Made by a program: the position numbers and the translations under genes. DNA of 12,093 bases from contig DVHS01000049.1 in assembly GCA_018711985.1 (NCBI GenBank), positions 1 through 12,093 of the forward strand. The letters are read 5' to 3'. Below are positions 1-6,622 of the stretch, piece after piece; positions within the stretch are counted from its first letter, which is position 1; every line of letters starts with the position of its first letter. Source of the stretch: Egerieenecus merdigallinarum (lineage in GTDB: Bacteria > Bacillota > Clostridia > Christensenellales > Aristaeellaceae). The notes under the pieces were generated by a model, which was given only the letters and a program-made list of their open reading frames with translations, searched no databases and was not told where the DNA came from.

Positions 1-462
1 CTGGTGACGGTACACGGCGAGGATTACAAGATCGTGGACATCGGCCTGCGGATGCTGACGCCGCGAGAGCTGTTTGACGCCCAGGGATTCCCGCCGGATT
101 ACATCATCGACGTGGACGCCAACGGCAAGCCCTACCCCAAATCCGAACAGGTGGCCCGCTGCGGCAACGCCGTATGCCCGCCAATCCCGACGGCGCTTGT
201 GCGGGCCAATCTGCCGGAGCTGTGCGAAATGAAGGCGGCGGGGGTGAAGCCGGGGGTGCCGGACATGTTCCTGCCGGTGGCCCGGGAGGGATGTCACGGG
301 CTGTACATTGAACTGAAGCGCCGGGACGGCGGGCGGGTATCCACGGAGCAAACGGCCTGGATGGACGCCCTGGCCCGGCAGGGATACAAAACGGCCCTGT
401 GCCACGGCTGGGACGCGGCCCGGGAGGAAATACAAAGGTATTTGGGAGGGAAATGGGCATGA
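1..462 (+). CDS. C5-cytosine methyltransferase C-terminus fused to truncated VRR-NUC nuclease (5' partial)
   Basis: The reading frame is open at the left edge, so the true start is upstream. Residues are counted from the GTG at base 4. Residues about 18-73 match the end of a phage cytosine-5 DNA methyltransferase: a motif IX-like stretch (TPRELFDAQGFPPDY, 19-33) and a motif X-like stretch (QVARCGNAVCPP, 49-60). From about residue 76 the protein becomes a VRR-NUC nuclease: GVPD with D87, then YIELK with E103 and K105, then a conserved STEQ..W (Q116) and a GW..A tail. These are the core PD-(D/E)xK-type residues of that family. The usual first 40 or so residues of this VRR-NUC type, with an early Glu and a PNGG motif, are absent. 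In related phages the two are, to my knowledge, separate genes. I infer an in-frame deletion between them, although a natural fusion is possible. The stop overlaps the next gene by ATGA. Confidence 0.8.
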   Translation: MVTVHGEDYKIVDIGLRMLTPRELFDAQGFPPDYIIDVDANGKPYPKSEQVARCGNAVCPPIPTALVRANLPELCEMKAAGVKPGVPDMFLPVAREGCHGLYIELKRRDGGRVSTEQTAWMDALARQGYKTALCHGWDAAREEIQRYLGGKWA

Positions 463-1010
463 GATTGAGCAAAATTGGGAGAGTGGTGAAGGAGGCGCGG
501 CAGTGCATTCTCTGCAATACCCGGGAGCGGACGGGCCAGGAGGCGAACCTGATTCAGCAGTGGATCGGAAGCGGCGAGGCCATGTATCCGGTGGACGAAA
601 ACGTGCGGCTCACGGAGCAGGGCGCGGCGGCGCTCATGGAGATGGAAGGCAAGGACGCGGAGGCGGTGGCCTGGCGCAGCGTAGGCGACGGGAGCGAGCT
701 GGCGGAGGTGCTGAAGGGAATCCCCGCGAGGATCGACAGCGCGGCGCTGGCCTGGAAGGTCTGCCTGAAAATTGAGATCCAGAGCGGCACGGTGCGGGTG
801 ACGGAGCTGGAGGACGCCTCCATGGCCTATGTGTGGGAGCAGCTGCTGGAGCCGTGCAAGCGCAAGGGAAAGCTGCTGCGCATGACGCGGGTGGACGGGA
901 AGCAGGGCGTCTACGCGGTGTACGCCGAGGATGACCTGGCGGGCGTGGTCAGCGGCATCAGCCAGGAGGAGCGGGAGGAGATGCTGCGGACGCTGCGGGA
1001 AATCTGCTGA
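459..1010 (+). CDS. Phage-type hypothetical protein, 183 aa
   Basis: I chose the ATG at 459 because a GGGAGGG ribosome binding site lies 8 bases upstream (444-450) and the start overlaps the previous stop as ATGA. An in-frame ATG at 453 is only 2 bases from that site. The protein begins MRLSKIGRVVKEA and has two N-terminal cysteines (CILC). It then has a QQWIGSGEAMYP segment that resembles the 'QWI.DG.A.YP' opening of short proteins often found in Clostridia prophage early regions. I know of no function for that group. The middle (about 55-150) is mixed helix and strand, and the C-terminus is acidic and helical. There is no signal peptide or membrane segment. Location between a DNA-modification/nuclease gene and a Rep gene suggests a role in phage DNA metabolism or regulation, but that is context only. 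Confidence 0.75.
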   Translation: MRLSKIGRVVKEARQCILCNTRERTGQEANLIQQWIGSGEAMYPVDENVRLTEQGAAALMEMEGKDAEAVAWRSVGDGSELAEVLKGIPARIDSAALAWKVCLKIEIQSGTVRVTELEDASMAYVWEQLLEPCKRKGKLLRMTRVDGKQGVYAVYAEDDLAGVVSGISQEEREEMLRTLREIC

Positions 1011-1030
1011 GTATCTACATATAATAGAGA

Positions 1031-1064
1031 CCTTTTTGCGGCGGCGGGGAGGCCGCAAAAAAGG
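1031..1064. repeat. Hairpin with T-tract and A-tract arms upstream of rep
   Basis: CCTTTTTGCGGC (1031-1042) pairs with GCCGCAAAAAAGG (1052-1064). This gives a 12-bp stem with one bulged A and a 9-base purine-rich loop. No T-run follows on the plus strand, so it is not a standard terminator for the upstream phage genes. The gap from 1011 to 1167 is the only sizeable spacer within the phage gene block. A TATAAT hexamer at 1020-1025 lies just before the hairpin but has no convincing -35. The structure could be a replication origin element for the adjacent Rep, an mRNA processing site or a regulatory hairpin. Confidence 0.6.
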
Positions 1065-1107
1065 CTTGTATGAGGTAGTAACAAATCACACACAGATGTC
1101 CTTGCAC

Positions 1108-1140
1108 AGGGGGAGGCTCCGCGCCGGGGGCCTGCCCCCT
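1108..1140. repeat. GC-rich hairpin just upstream of rep
   Basis: AGGGGGAGGC (1108-1117) pairs with GCCTGCCCCCT (1130-1140), a 10-bp stem with one bulged G at 1134. It is the second hairpin in the spacer before rep. The GGCTCCGC..GCCGG core resembles the GGCTCCGCCGGCC motif repeated at the right end of the window (11921-11933 and 11984-11996). It may therefore belong to a genome-wide intergenic repeat family rather than to the phage. Confidence 0.5.
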
Positions 1141-1167
1141 TGAGCGGGAGGAAGCACGGAGGATGCC

Positions 1168-2037
1168 ATGAGGAAGCGCGTGCCCAGGGAATACCAGGAG
1201 CTTTTCTGCGTGGGAGAGCTGACGGAGATGGAAAAGCGGCTGTATGGCGGCGATCCCTACCGGGAGCGGGTGGGCGGGATGCACTACTGCACCAAGACGG
1301 AGAAAGCCGGGGACACGCTGGTATTGACGGTGTATCCCATCCTGGGCAGGAGCGACCGGGCCAAGGCGGAAGCGGCAAGGAAGGCCATGAGCCGGGAGCG
1401 GCAGAACCGATACAACCGGGAGCGGGCACGGCGGCGGCTGGCGCTGCTCATGGACGCGAACTTCGGGAAGAACGACCTGCATGTGACGCTGACCTACCGG
1501 GGGACGCCGCCGGACTACGAACAGGCGCGGAAGGATGTGCGGAACTACTTGCGGGCAGTGAAGCGCATGCGGGAGAAGGCGGGGCTGCCGGAGATGAAAT
1601 ACATATACGTCATCGAAGAAGAAGGCGCGGACGGGGAGAAGCGGCGCATCCACGTCCACCTGATGATGACCGGGGGCGTCAGCCGGGAAGCCCTGGAGGA
1701 GAAATGGGGCCGGGGGTATGCCAACTGCGACCGCTTGCAGCCGGAGGAAGGCAACGGGCTGATGGAGCTGGCGAGGTATTTCACCAAGTTGGAGCAGGAG
1801 AAGCACCGGCGGGCCTGGAGCGCGTCCAAGAACCTGCGGCAGCCCAGAACCACCGTCAGCCGCACACGCATGAGCAACGCCCGGGTGCGCAGGCTGTGCC
1901 AGGAGATGCCCGGGAACGCGGCGGAGATCATGGGCAAACTGTATCCCGCCTATAAGCTGGGCGCGGTGGAGCCGTATGTGAGCGACTGGATACCGGGGGT
2001 ATATTTGCGGATACGGCTGCGGAGGCGATGCCCATGA
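1168..2037 (+). CDS. HUH-family replication initiator (rolling-circle Rep-like endonuclease)
   Basis: The 289-aa protein carries the three motifs of single-tyrosine HUH Rep proteins, in order. Motif 1 is HVTLTY (105-110). Motif 2 is the metal-binding HVH (162-164) inside RIHVHLMMTGG. Motif 3 is YFTK, with candidate catalytic Y204 and K207. Members of this family nick one strand at an origin hairpin and form a 5'-phosphotyrosine link, starting rolling-circle replication; similar proteins occur in gokushovirus-like phages and in Clostridia prophages. A basic linker (about 69-93) precedes the nuclease core and a basic tail follows it (SASKNLRQP, 218-226). The start ATG at 1168 has GGAGG 5 bases upstream (1158-1162). 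The final codons overlap the next gene. Rep function is well supported by motifs; whether it replicates this element or is cargo in a tailed prophage is not visible here. Confidence 0.82.
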   Translation: MRKRVPREYQELFCVGELTEMEKRLYGGDPYRERVGGMHYCTKTEKAGDTLVLTVYPILGRSDRAKAEAARKAMSRERQNRYNRERARRRLALLMDANFGKNDLHVTLTYRGTPPDYEQARKDVRNYLRAVKRMREKAGLPEMKYIYVIEEEGADGEKRRIHVHLMMTGGVSREALEEKWGRGYANCDRLQPEEGNGLMELARYFTKLEQEKHRRAWSASKNLRQPRTTVSRTRMSNARVRRLCQEMPGNAAEIMGKLYPAYKLGAVEPYVSDWIPGVYLRIRLRRRCP

Positions 2038-2261
2038 GCGGGAAGAAGCATTGCAAGGGGGTGGACGTGGTCTGCCCTTTTTGGCGTTGTGAAACGCCGC
2101 TGACCATCACCTGCGAGGGATGGATGGCGGGGTGCGACGTGCAGCTGCGGTTCAGCGGGCAGGGGGAGAAGCTGGCCTACATGCGCAGGCGGTGCAAGCG
2201 CATGGACGGGTGGGGGAAGTGTCTGGTGGCGGTGGGCGCGGGGAGAAAATATGAAAAATAG
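2034..2261 (+). CDS. Small cysteine-rich, probable zinc-binding phage protein, 75 aa
   Basis: The ATG at 2034 overlaps the rep stop (ATGA) and sits 8 bases after GGAGG (2021-2025). The in-frame ATG at 2028 is too close to that site. Cysteines fall at residues 7, 14, 19, 27, 34, 54 and 63. The core CPFW..C......CEG, a basic helix (EKLAYMRRRCKR, 45-56) and a final Cys form a pattern I associate with short proteins in Clostridia phages that usually sit near early DNA-metabolism genes. Zinc binding and nucleic-acid contact are inferred from Cys spacing and basic charge. The function is unknown. It is the last phage-type gene before the repeat region and the strand switch. Confidence 0.72.
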   Translation: MSGKKHCKGVDVVCPFWRCETPLTITCEGWMAGCDVQLRFSGQGEKLAYMRRRCKRMDGWGKCLVAVGAGRKYEK

Positions 2262-2278
2262 CAAAAAAATTCAGCGTG

Positions 2279-2468
2279 TCGAAAAAGTGGCAAACGCCAC
2301 TTTTTCGAGAAAGCAAATTCGGTCAACCAGAGGTCGCCCGAATTTGTAAGGAATTGATTTTGCAAGCAAAATCAACGACCCGCGAAGCCGGCAAAGCCGG
2401 CTTACACGAAGAAAAGTCAGAGGGGCTGCGGCCCCTCCGACACCTCCTGAAGGCTTTTTGACAGTCTG
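2279..2468. repeat. Mosaic hairpin element, copy 1
   Basis: This is the first of two adjacent degenerate copies in a gene-free stretch (2262-2686). It contains five inverted repeats in series: TCGAAAAAGTGGC (2279-2291) with its complement (2296-2308), a 13-bp stem with a 4-base loop; AAATTCGG...CCGAATTT; TTGATTTTGC..GCAAAATCAA; AAGCCGGC..GCCGGCTT; and GAGGGGC..GCCCCTC (2420-2437). It ends near GGCTTTTTGACAG. No reading frame, ribosome binding site or tRNA-like fold is evident. Confidence 0.8.
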
Positions 2469-2653
2469 AAGCCACTTTGCGATGTTGCAAAGTGGCTTTT
2501 GCGAGGAAGCAAATTCGGTCAACCGGAGATCGTCCGAATATGTAAGGAACTGATTCTGCAAGCAAAATCAACACCCCGCCCCGCCGGATACGAAGGAAGG
2601 CCAGAGGGGCCGCGGCCCCTCCGACGCCTGTGGAGGGCTTTTTGATAGCCTGA
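2469..2653. repeat. Mosaic hairpin element, copy 2
   Basis: The second copy shares AAGCAAATTCGGTCAACC, TGTAAGGAA.TGATT.TGCAAGCAAAATCAAC, the GAGGGGC.GCGGCCCCTC palindrome (2604-2621) and GGCTTTTTGA.AG with copy 1. The offset is about 184-196 bases. The GCCGGC hairpin is lost. The first hairpin has its arms in the opposite order: AAGCCACTTTGC (2469-2480) then GCAAAGTGGCTT (2487-2498), whereas copy 1 has AAAGTGGC first. Some substitutions sit in stems; the palindrome becomes perfect here. It looks like an intergenic palindromic repeat of the host genome. Confidence 0.8.
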
Positions 2654-2686
2654 GGGGTGCGCTCACCGAGAGGCAGCCCTCCCCAT

Positions 2687-4054
2687 TTACGCTCCCGCCA
2701 AGCGCAGCAGCGCGTTGGCGAAAATCTTCGCACTCTTCATCAACCCGGATACGGAGGCATATTCCCCTGCCTGGTGGGCCAGGTCCTCATCATCCGGGAA
2801 GGACGCGCCAAAGGCCACGCCCTGCTTGAGCACCTTAGCATAGGTGCCGCCACCGGTGGAAAGGGCCTTGGCGGGCAGGCCGGTCTCCTCATGATACGCC
2901 GCCAGCAGGCAGCGTACCAGCTCGCTGTCCTCGGGCACATGGTGCGGCGCTTTCTGCTCCACCACCGTGACCTCTACCCCGGGGAGATGCTCCCGGGTGG
3001 CGGCAATGAGCGCCTCCTGATCCGCGGCCACGGGGCAGCGGTAATCCAGGGTGCAGAAGATGTCGCCGTTCTCCACGCGCATGATGCCCATGTTGCAGGT
3101 CAGGGCGCCGGACACCTCGTCGGCACAGGCACAGCCCAGGGAGGCCCCGTCGTGCTCCATGCCCACCGCCCGGGCAATGGCGGCCAGGGGACCTTCCACG
3201 CCCAGCTCCGTAAGCAGACACAGAATCATACCAATGGCGTTGCGCCGGCCCTGGGGATAGGCCGAGTGCCCGGGAATACCCTCCGCGGTGACCAGCACGC
3301 CCTCGGGAGTCACCTCCGCGGTGTAGGGCAGGCCCGTCTTGGCGGCGTAGGCCCGCACGCGCTCCGCCAGGGCTTCATCCCCCTCCAGCAGCGCCTGAGC
3401 CACGCCGGGAATGACGTTCATCCTTTCGCCGGTGATCCAGCGCTTTACCTGCATGCCCGTGGCGGCCGCCTTGGCCTTCAGGTGGAACTGGATCATGCCC
3501 TTCTCCGTGTTAATCACCGGAAAGCTGGCGTCCGGGGAAAAGCCCACTTTGGGCATACGCGCATGGGCGGCATAATAGGCCATGTCCTCCCAGCCGCTCT
3601 CCTCGTCGCAGCCAAGAATCAGGCGAATCTTCTTTTTCAGGGGCACGCCCGCCAGCGCCAGGGCCTTCATGGCCACCAGGGCGGCAATCACCGGGCCCTT
3701 GTCGTCGCTGGTGCCCCGGCCATAAATGCGGTCGCCCTCCCGCACGGGGGTAAAGGGCGGCGTCTGCCAGCCGTCCCCGGCGGGCACCACGTCCAGGTGG
3801 CCCAGCACGGCAATGGTCTCCTCGCCCTGGCCCATCTCCGCGTCGCAGGCGTAGCCGTCATAATCCTTCACCGGGAAGCCCAGGGCGCGGATGTCCGCCA
3901 TGGCGGTGTCCAGCATCCGCCGTACCTCCGCACCGAAGGGCGCGCCGGGAGCGGCCTCCGCCTTTACAGAGGGCACGGCAATCCAGCGGTTCAGCAGCTC
4001 CACCAACGTGGGTTCCAGGCTCTCCAGAGCCTGGGTAATTTTCGTATCCATCAT
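2687..4054 (-). CDS. pepV: PepV-type M20 dipeptidase
   Basis: This is a cytoplasmic di-zinc metallopeptidase that releases amino acids from dipeptides and related short peptides. At 455 aa it matches PepV length. Residues expected to bind the metals or catalyse are all present: H86 and D88 (GHLDVVPAGDGW), D118 (GTSDDKGP), E151 and E152 (DEESG), D175 (SPDASFPV) and H427 (EDLAHQAGEY), with H263 (GHSAYP) in the lid domain. The catalytic halves (about 1-185 and 375-455) flank an inserted lid domain. The start is the first ATG of MMDTK, with AGGAGG (4061-4066) 6 bases upstream; the longer in-frame ATG runs through that site. It is the last gene of the minus-strand operon, 52 bases after the PLP enzyme gene. 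The exact substrate range cannot be read from the sequence. Confidence 0.93.
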   Translation of the reverse strand: MMDTKITQALESLEPTLVELLNRWIAVPSVKAEAAPGAPFGAEVRRMLDTAMADIRALGFPVKDYDGYACDAEMGQGEETIAVLGHLDVVPAGDGWQTPPFTPVREGDRIYGRGTSDDKGPVIAALVAMKALALAGVPLKKKIRLILGCDEESGWEDMAYYAAHARMPKVGFSPDASFPVINTEKGMIQFHLKAKAAATGMQVKRWITGERMNVIPGVAQALLEGDEALAERVRAYAAKTGLPYTAEVTPEGVLVTAEGIPGHSAYPQGRRNAIGMILCLLTELGVEGPLAAIARAVGMEHDGASLGCACADEVSGALTCNMGIMRVENGDIFCTLDYRCPVAADQEALIAATREHLPGVEVTVVEQKAPHHVPEDSELVRCLLAAYHEETGLPAKALSTGGGTYAKVLKQGVAFGASFPDDEDLAHQAGEYASVSGLMKSAKIFANALLRLAGA

Positions 4055-4106
4055 CGTATTCCTCCTTGCAGTCAGCATCCCATGGGGCAAAGGACGTGCC
4101 CGGGAT

Positions 4107-5282
4107 TTACTCCGCCGTTTCGAGGGCCACCTTCAGCCGCAGGATGCCCTCTTCCACATAGCGGGCGGGGCAGCCGATATTGATGCGCAGGAAGCCGTCC
4201 CCGGCCTCCTGGCCAAAGAAGGTGCCGCCGGTGAAGGCAACCCCCGCCCGGTGGGTGAGCTTCATCAGGGTTTCGTTGTCATGACCATAGGCCCGCAGGT
4301 CCAGCCAGCCCAGGTACGTGGCCTCCATGGGGGTCAGCACTGCCTGGGGCAGATGCTCCCGCACCAGCTCGGCCAGCAGGCGGCGGTTGCCGTCCAGGTA
4401 GCCCAGCAGGGCGTCCAGCCATTCGTCCCCGTGCTGATAGGCGGCGCGGGTGGCTTCCAGGGCAAAGATATTGCCGCTGCGCACCCCGGCCCGGTCCATC
4501 TGGGATTGAATCAGCTGACGGGTTTCCGCGTCCCGGCAGATCAGGCTGGCCTGCTGCAGGCCCGCCAGGTTAAAGGTCTTGCTGGCAGCGCACAGGGTCA
4601 CCATCCGCGGAGCCTCCAGCTTCAGGCAGGAGACGAACTTCTCCGGGGCATAGACGAAGTCCGCGTGGATCTCGTCGGCGATGAGCGGCACGTCATAGCG
4701 GCCAAGCAGGGCCAGCAGCTTTTCCAGCTCCTCCCGCCGCCACAGGCGGGAAACGGGGTTGTGGGGGCTGCAGAGTATCATGGCCTTGGCGCCCCGCTGG
4801 AGCAGCGTCTCCAGGTGGCCGAAGTCCATGTCATAGCCGCCGTCCGCCCGGCGAATCAGCGGATTGTCCAGCACTTTGCGGCCCGTCTCCTGTACCGAGA
4901 AGCGGAAGGGTCCATACACGGGGCTCTGAATAATTACTTCGTCCCCGGGCTGGGTCAGGGCCAGCAGGGACAGGCGGATGCCCGTCACCACGCAGGGGAT
5001 CATCATGACATCCTCCCGGGTGAAGGTCACCTCGTGCCGCCGTGCCCAGAAGTCAATCAGCGCCTGATAATCGTCCGCCTCGGCCTCGGTGTAGCCGTAG
5101 GTGCCGTGGGCCGCCCGGGCCAGCAGCGCCTGCTGCACCGCCGGGGGGCTGGGGAAGTCCATGTCCGCCACCCACAGGGGCAGGATGCCGCCGCCCTCCC
5201 GCTGGCGCAGCTCGTCCCACTTCTCGCAGCGGGTACCCATGCGATAGATGCCTTCGTCGAAGTACTCTTTGGTAAATGCCAT
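4107..5282 (-). CDS. PatB/MalY-type PLP-dependent C-S lyase / class I-II aminotransferase
   Basis: The 391-aa fold-type I PLP enzyme closely resembles PatB/MalY cystathionine beta-lyases, which split cystathionine or cysteine S-conjugates to give homocysteine or a thiol, pyruvate and ammonia. Family marks include WVADMDFPSPPAV near the N-terminus, SPHNP (172-176), ADEIHADF with D203 contacting the PLP ring, the Schiff-base lysine K235 in CAASKTFNLAGLQ, and carboxylate-binding R366 (FLRINIGCP). The ATG at 5282 is preceded by GAAGGAAGG about 7 bases away. Only 3 bases separate it from the stop of the methyltransferase gene upstream, so the genes are cotranscribed. Whether it acts mainly as a lyase in methionine metabolism or as an aminotransferase is not decidable from sequence alone. 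No gene for an MalY-type partner is nearby. Confidence 0.88.
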   Translation of the reverse strand: MAFTKEYFDEGIYRMGTRCEKWDELRQREGGGILPLWVADMDFPSPPAVQQALLARAAHGTYGYTEAEADDYQALIDFWARRHEVTFTREDVMMIPCVVTGIRLSLLALTQPGDEVIIQSPVYGPFRFSVQETGRKVLDNPLIRRADGGYDMDFGHLETLLQRGAKAMILCSPHNPVSRLWRREELEKLLALLGRYDVPLIADEIHADFVYAPEKFVSCLKLEAPRMVTLCAASKTFNLAGLQQASLICRDAETRQLIQSQMDRAGVRSGNIFALEATRAAYQHGDEWLDALLGYLDGNRRLLAELVREHLPQAVLTPMEATYLGWLDLRAYGHDNETLMKLTHRAGVAFTGGTFFGQEAGDGFLRINIGCPARYVEEGILRLKVALETAE

Positions 5283-5285
5283 GGT

Positions 5286-5894
5286 TCAGCCTTCCTTCTT
5301 CAGGGGTTCCCGGGCGCACAATACCCAGAAACCGCCGGATTTTTTGAGGATGTCCACTTGTCCAAACAGGGTTTTCAGGTACTTGAGGCAGCTTTCCGCC
5401 CCCTGCTGCTTGCGAATCACCAGGCATAGCCCGCCCCCGGGGAGCAGCGCCTTCGCCGCCTGGGCAAACATGCCGTAGATCACCTGCTTCCCCGCGCGGA
5501 TGGGGGGATTGGTCACCACCCAGTCAAAGCGCCGGCCGGCGAGGGCGGCAAAGCCGTCGCTTTCCAGCACCTCCAGGGAAACGCCGTTGGCGGCGGCGTT
5601 CTTTTCCGCCAGGGCCAGGGCGCGGTGGTTCACGTCCACCAGGGTCAGGGCCAAGGCGGGGTTGTCCTTTTTCAGGGCGACGCCCACGGGCCCCCAGCCG
5701 CAGCCCAGGTCCAGCACCGCCCCGTGCAAGGGGGGCAGGGCTTCCAGCAGCAGCTCCGTGCCCTTGTCCAGCTCGCCCTTGGAGAACACCCCCGCGTCGG
5801 TCTCAAAGCGCAGGGAGTGCCCATGAAAAAGCACCGTGCAGGCCACCGGGCGGGAAGCACTGGTGGGGTCCGCGGTGTAGTACTGGTCGTTCAT
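5286..5894 (-). CDS. RsmC-like class I SAM-dependent methyltransferase (MTS domain)
   Basis: This 202-aa protein has the single-domain RsmC-like layout common in Bacillota. It opens with YYTADPTSAS and a substrate-contacting segment (FETDAGVFSKGELDKGTELL), followed by the SAM-binding glycine motif LDLGCGWGPVG (61-71), acidic motif II (VDVN, 86-89) and the catalytic NPP motif VTNPPIR (127-133). NPP points to methylation of an exocyclic amine on a base. E. coli RsmC makes m2G1207 in 16S rRNA, but there it has a second, N-terminal domain; this short form has only the catalytic half. The ATG at 5894 overlaps the pseudouridine synthase stop (ATGA), with GGAGG 7 bases upstream. A role in rRNA methylation is inferred from the family and from the upstream rRNA-modification gene. 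Confidence 0.87.
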   Translation of the reverse strand: MNDQYYTADPTSASRPVACTVLFHGHSLRFETDAGVFSKGELDKGTELLLEALPPLHGAVLDLGCGWGPVGVALKKDNPALALTLVDVNHRALALAEKNAAANGVSLEVLESDGFAALAGRRFDWVVTNPPIRAGKQVIYGMFAQAAKALLPGGGLCLVIRKQQGAESCLKYLKTLFGQVDILKKSGGFWVLCAREPLKKEG

Positions 5895-6622
5895 GCTTCC
5901 GCCTCCAGGGTCGCGTCCTGATACAGGGCGCTGATTTCTTCTTCGGTGAGCTCCCGCCAGGTACCGGGTTCCAGGGCCGGGTCCAGGGTCAGGGAGCCGA
6001 AGGTCAGCCGGGTGAGGCGGGTCACCGTCCGCTCCCGGGCCTCGAACATGCGCTTGATTTGGTGGAACTTGCCCTCCCGCACCCGTACCCGGGCCAGGGA
6101 ACGCATGGGCCCGGAGGAGAGGATGGTCATCTCCGCGGGCAGCGCCGTAAAGTCGCTCAGGGGAATGCCCTCCGCAAAGGCCTCCTCGTCGGCGGGGTAC
6201 AGGGGGCCGTCCACCTCCGCCTCGTAGGTTTTCCATACGTGCCGGCGGGGGGAGAGCAGGCGGTGGTTCAGCTCCCCGTCGGTGGTGAGCAGAAGCAGCC
6301 CCGTGGTATCCTTGTCCAAGCGTCCCACGGGCATGCAGCCCATGGCCCCGTAGGCCGGGGGCAGCAGCTCCATCACCGTGGGCTGCTTCTTGTCCCGGGC
6401 CGCGGTGAGCAGCCCCGCGGGCTTGTACAGCATCACATGGCGCACCAGCCGCCCGTCCACGGCTTTGCCGCCCACGGCAAGGGGCGTAATCTCCGTGGGA
6501 AAGTCCGCCGATGGGTCGCGGACGCAGTTTCCTTCCGCGCATACCGCACCGGAACGAATCAGCCGCTGCACCTCCGAGCGGCTGCCCAGGCCCAGGGCTA
6601 CCAGCCAGCGATCCAGCCTCAT
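5891..6622 (-). CDS. RsuA/RluB-family rRNA pseudouridine synthase
   Basis: The 243-aa protein has an N-terminal S4 RNA-binding domain (MRLDRWLVALGLGSRSEVQRLI..G, about 1-55) and an RsuA-type catalytic domain. The catalytic Asp is D103 in GRLDKDTTGLLLLTTDG. Other family marks are YKPAG (66-70), the KTYE strand (131-134) and EGKFHQIKRMF (183-193). RsuA makes Psi516 in 16S rRNA and RluB/E/F act on 23S rRNA. EGKFHQIKRMF and the overall length favour RsuA-like, but the target helix is not provable here. The ATG at 6622 was chosen because it opens the S4 domain, overlaps the upstream stop (ATGA) and follows GGAGG-rich sequence; a longer frame adds 31 residues that translate another gene out of frame. 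Confidence 0.9.
   Translation of the reverse strand: MRLDRWLVALGLGSRSEVQRLIRSGAVCAEGNCVRDPSADFPTEITPLAVGGKAVDGRLVRHVMLYKPAGLLTAARDKKQPTVMELLPPAYGAMGCMPVGRLDKDTTGLLLLTTDGELNHRLLSPRRHVWKTYEAEVDGPLYPADEEAFAEGIPLSDFTALPAEMTILSSGPMRSLARVRVREGKFHQIKRMFEARERTVTRLTRLTFGSLTLDPALEPGTWRELTEEEISALYQDATLEAEA

Noticed and set aside
1020..1025. TATAAT as a phage promoter -10 box
   Set aside because: No -35 box is found at a suitable distance upstream. The hexamer alone is not enough to call a promoter.
1140..1955. A 271-residue plus-strand frame overlapping rep
   Set aside because: It is Gly/Ala/Arg-rich with no recognisable domain, whereas the rep frame has three ordered HUH motifs and a good ribosome binding site.
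2279..2653. CRISPR array
   Set aside because: There are only two long, degenerate copies with internal hairpins, no regular short repeats or spacers, and no cas genes.
1..2686. Integrase attachment site at the phage/housekeeping boundary
   Set aside because: I saw no tRNA gene end, no integrase and no matching direct repeat that would mark att sites inside the window.
2657..4183. A 508-residue open frame on the plus strand opposite the dipeptidase gene
   Set aside because: It is low-complexity, rich in Gly, His, Gln and Arg, and has no family motif. The opposite strand encodes a complete PepV with all catalytic residues. Long shadow frames are expected in GC-rich DNA.
3891..5429. A 512-residue open frame on the plus strand opposite the PLP enzyme
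   Set aside because: It spans two real minus-strand genes, lacks a ribosome binding site and motifs, and has biased composition typical of an antisense shadow.
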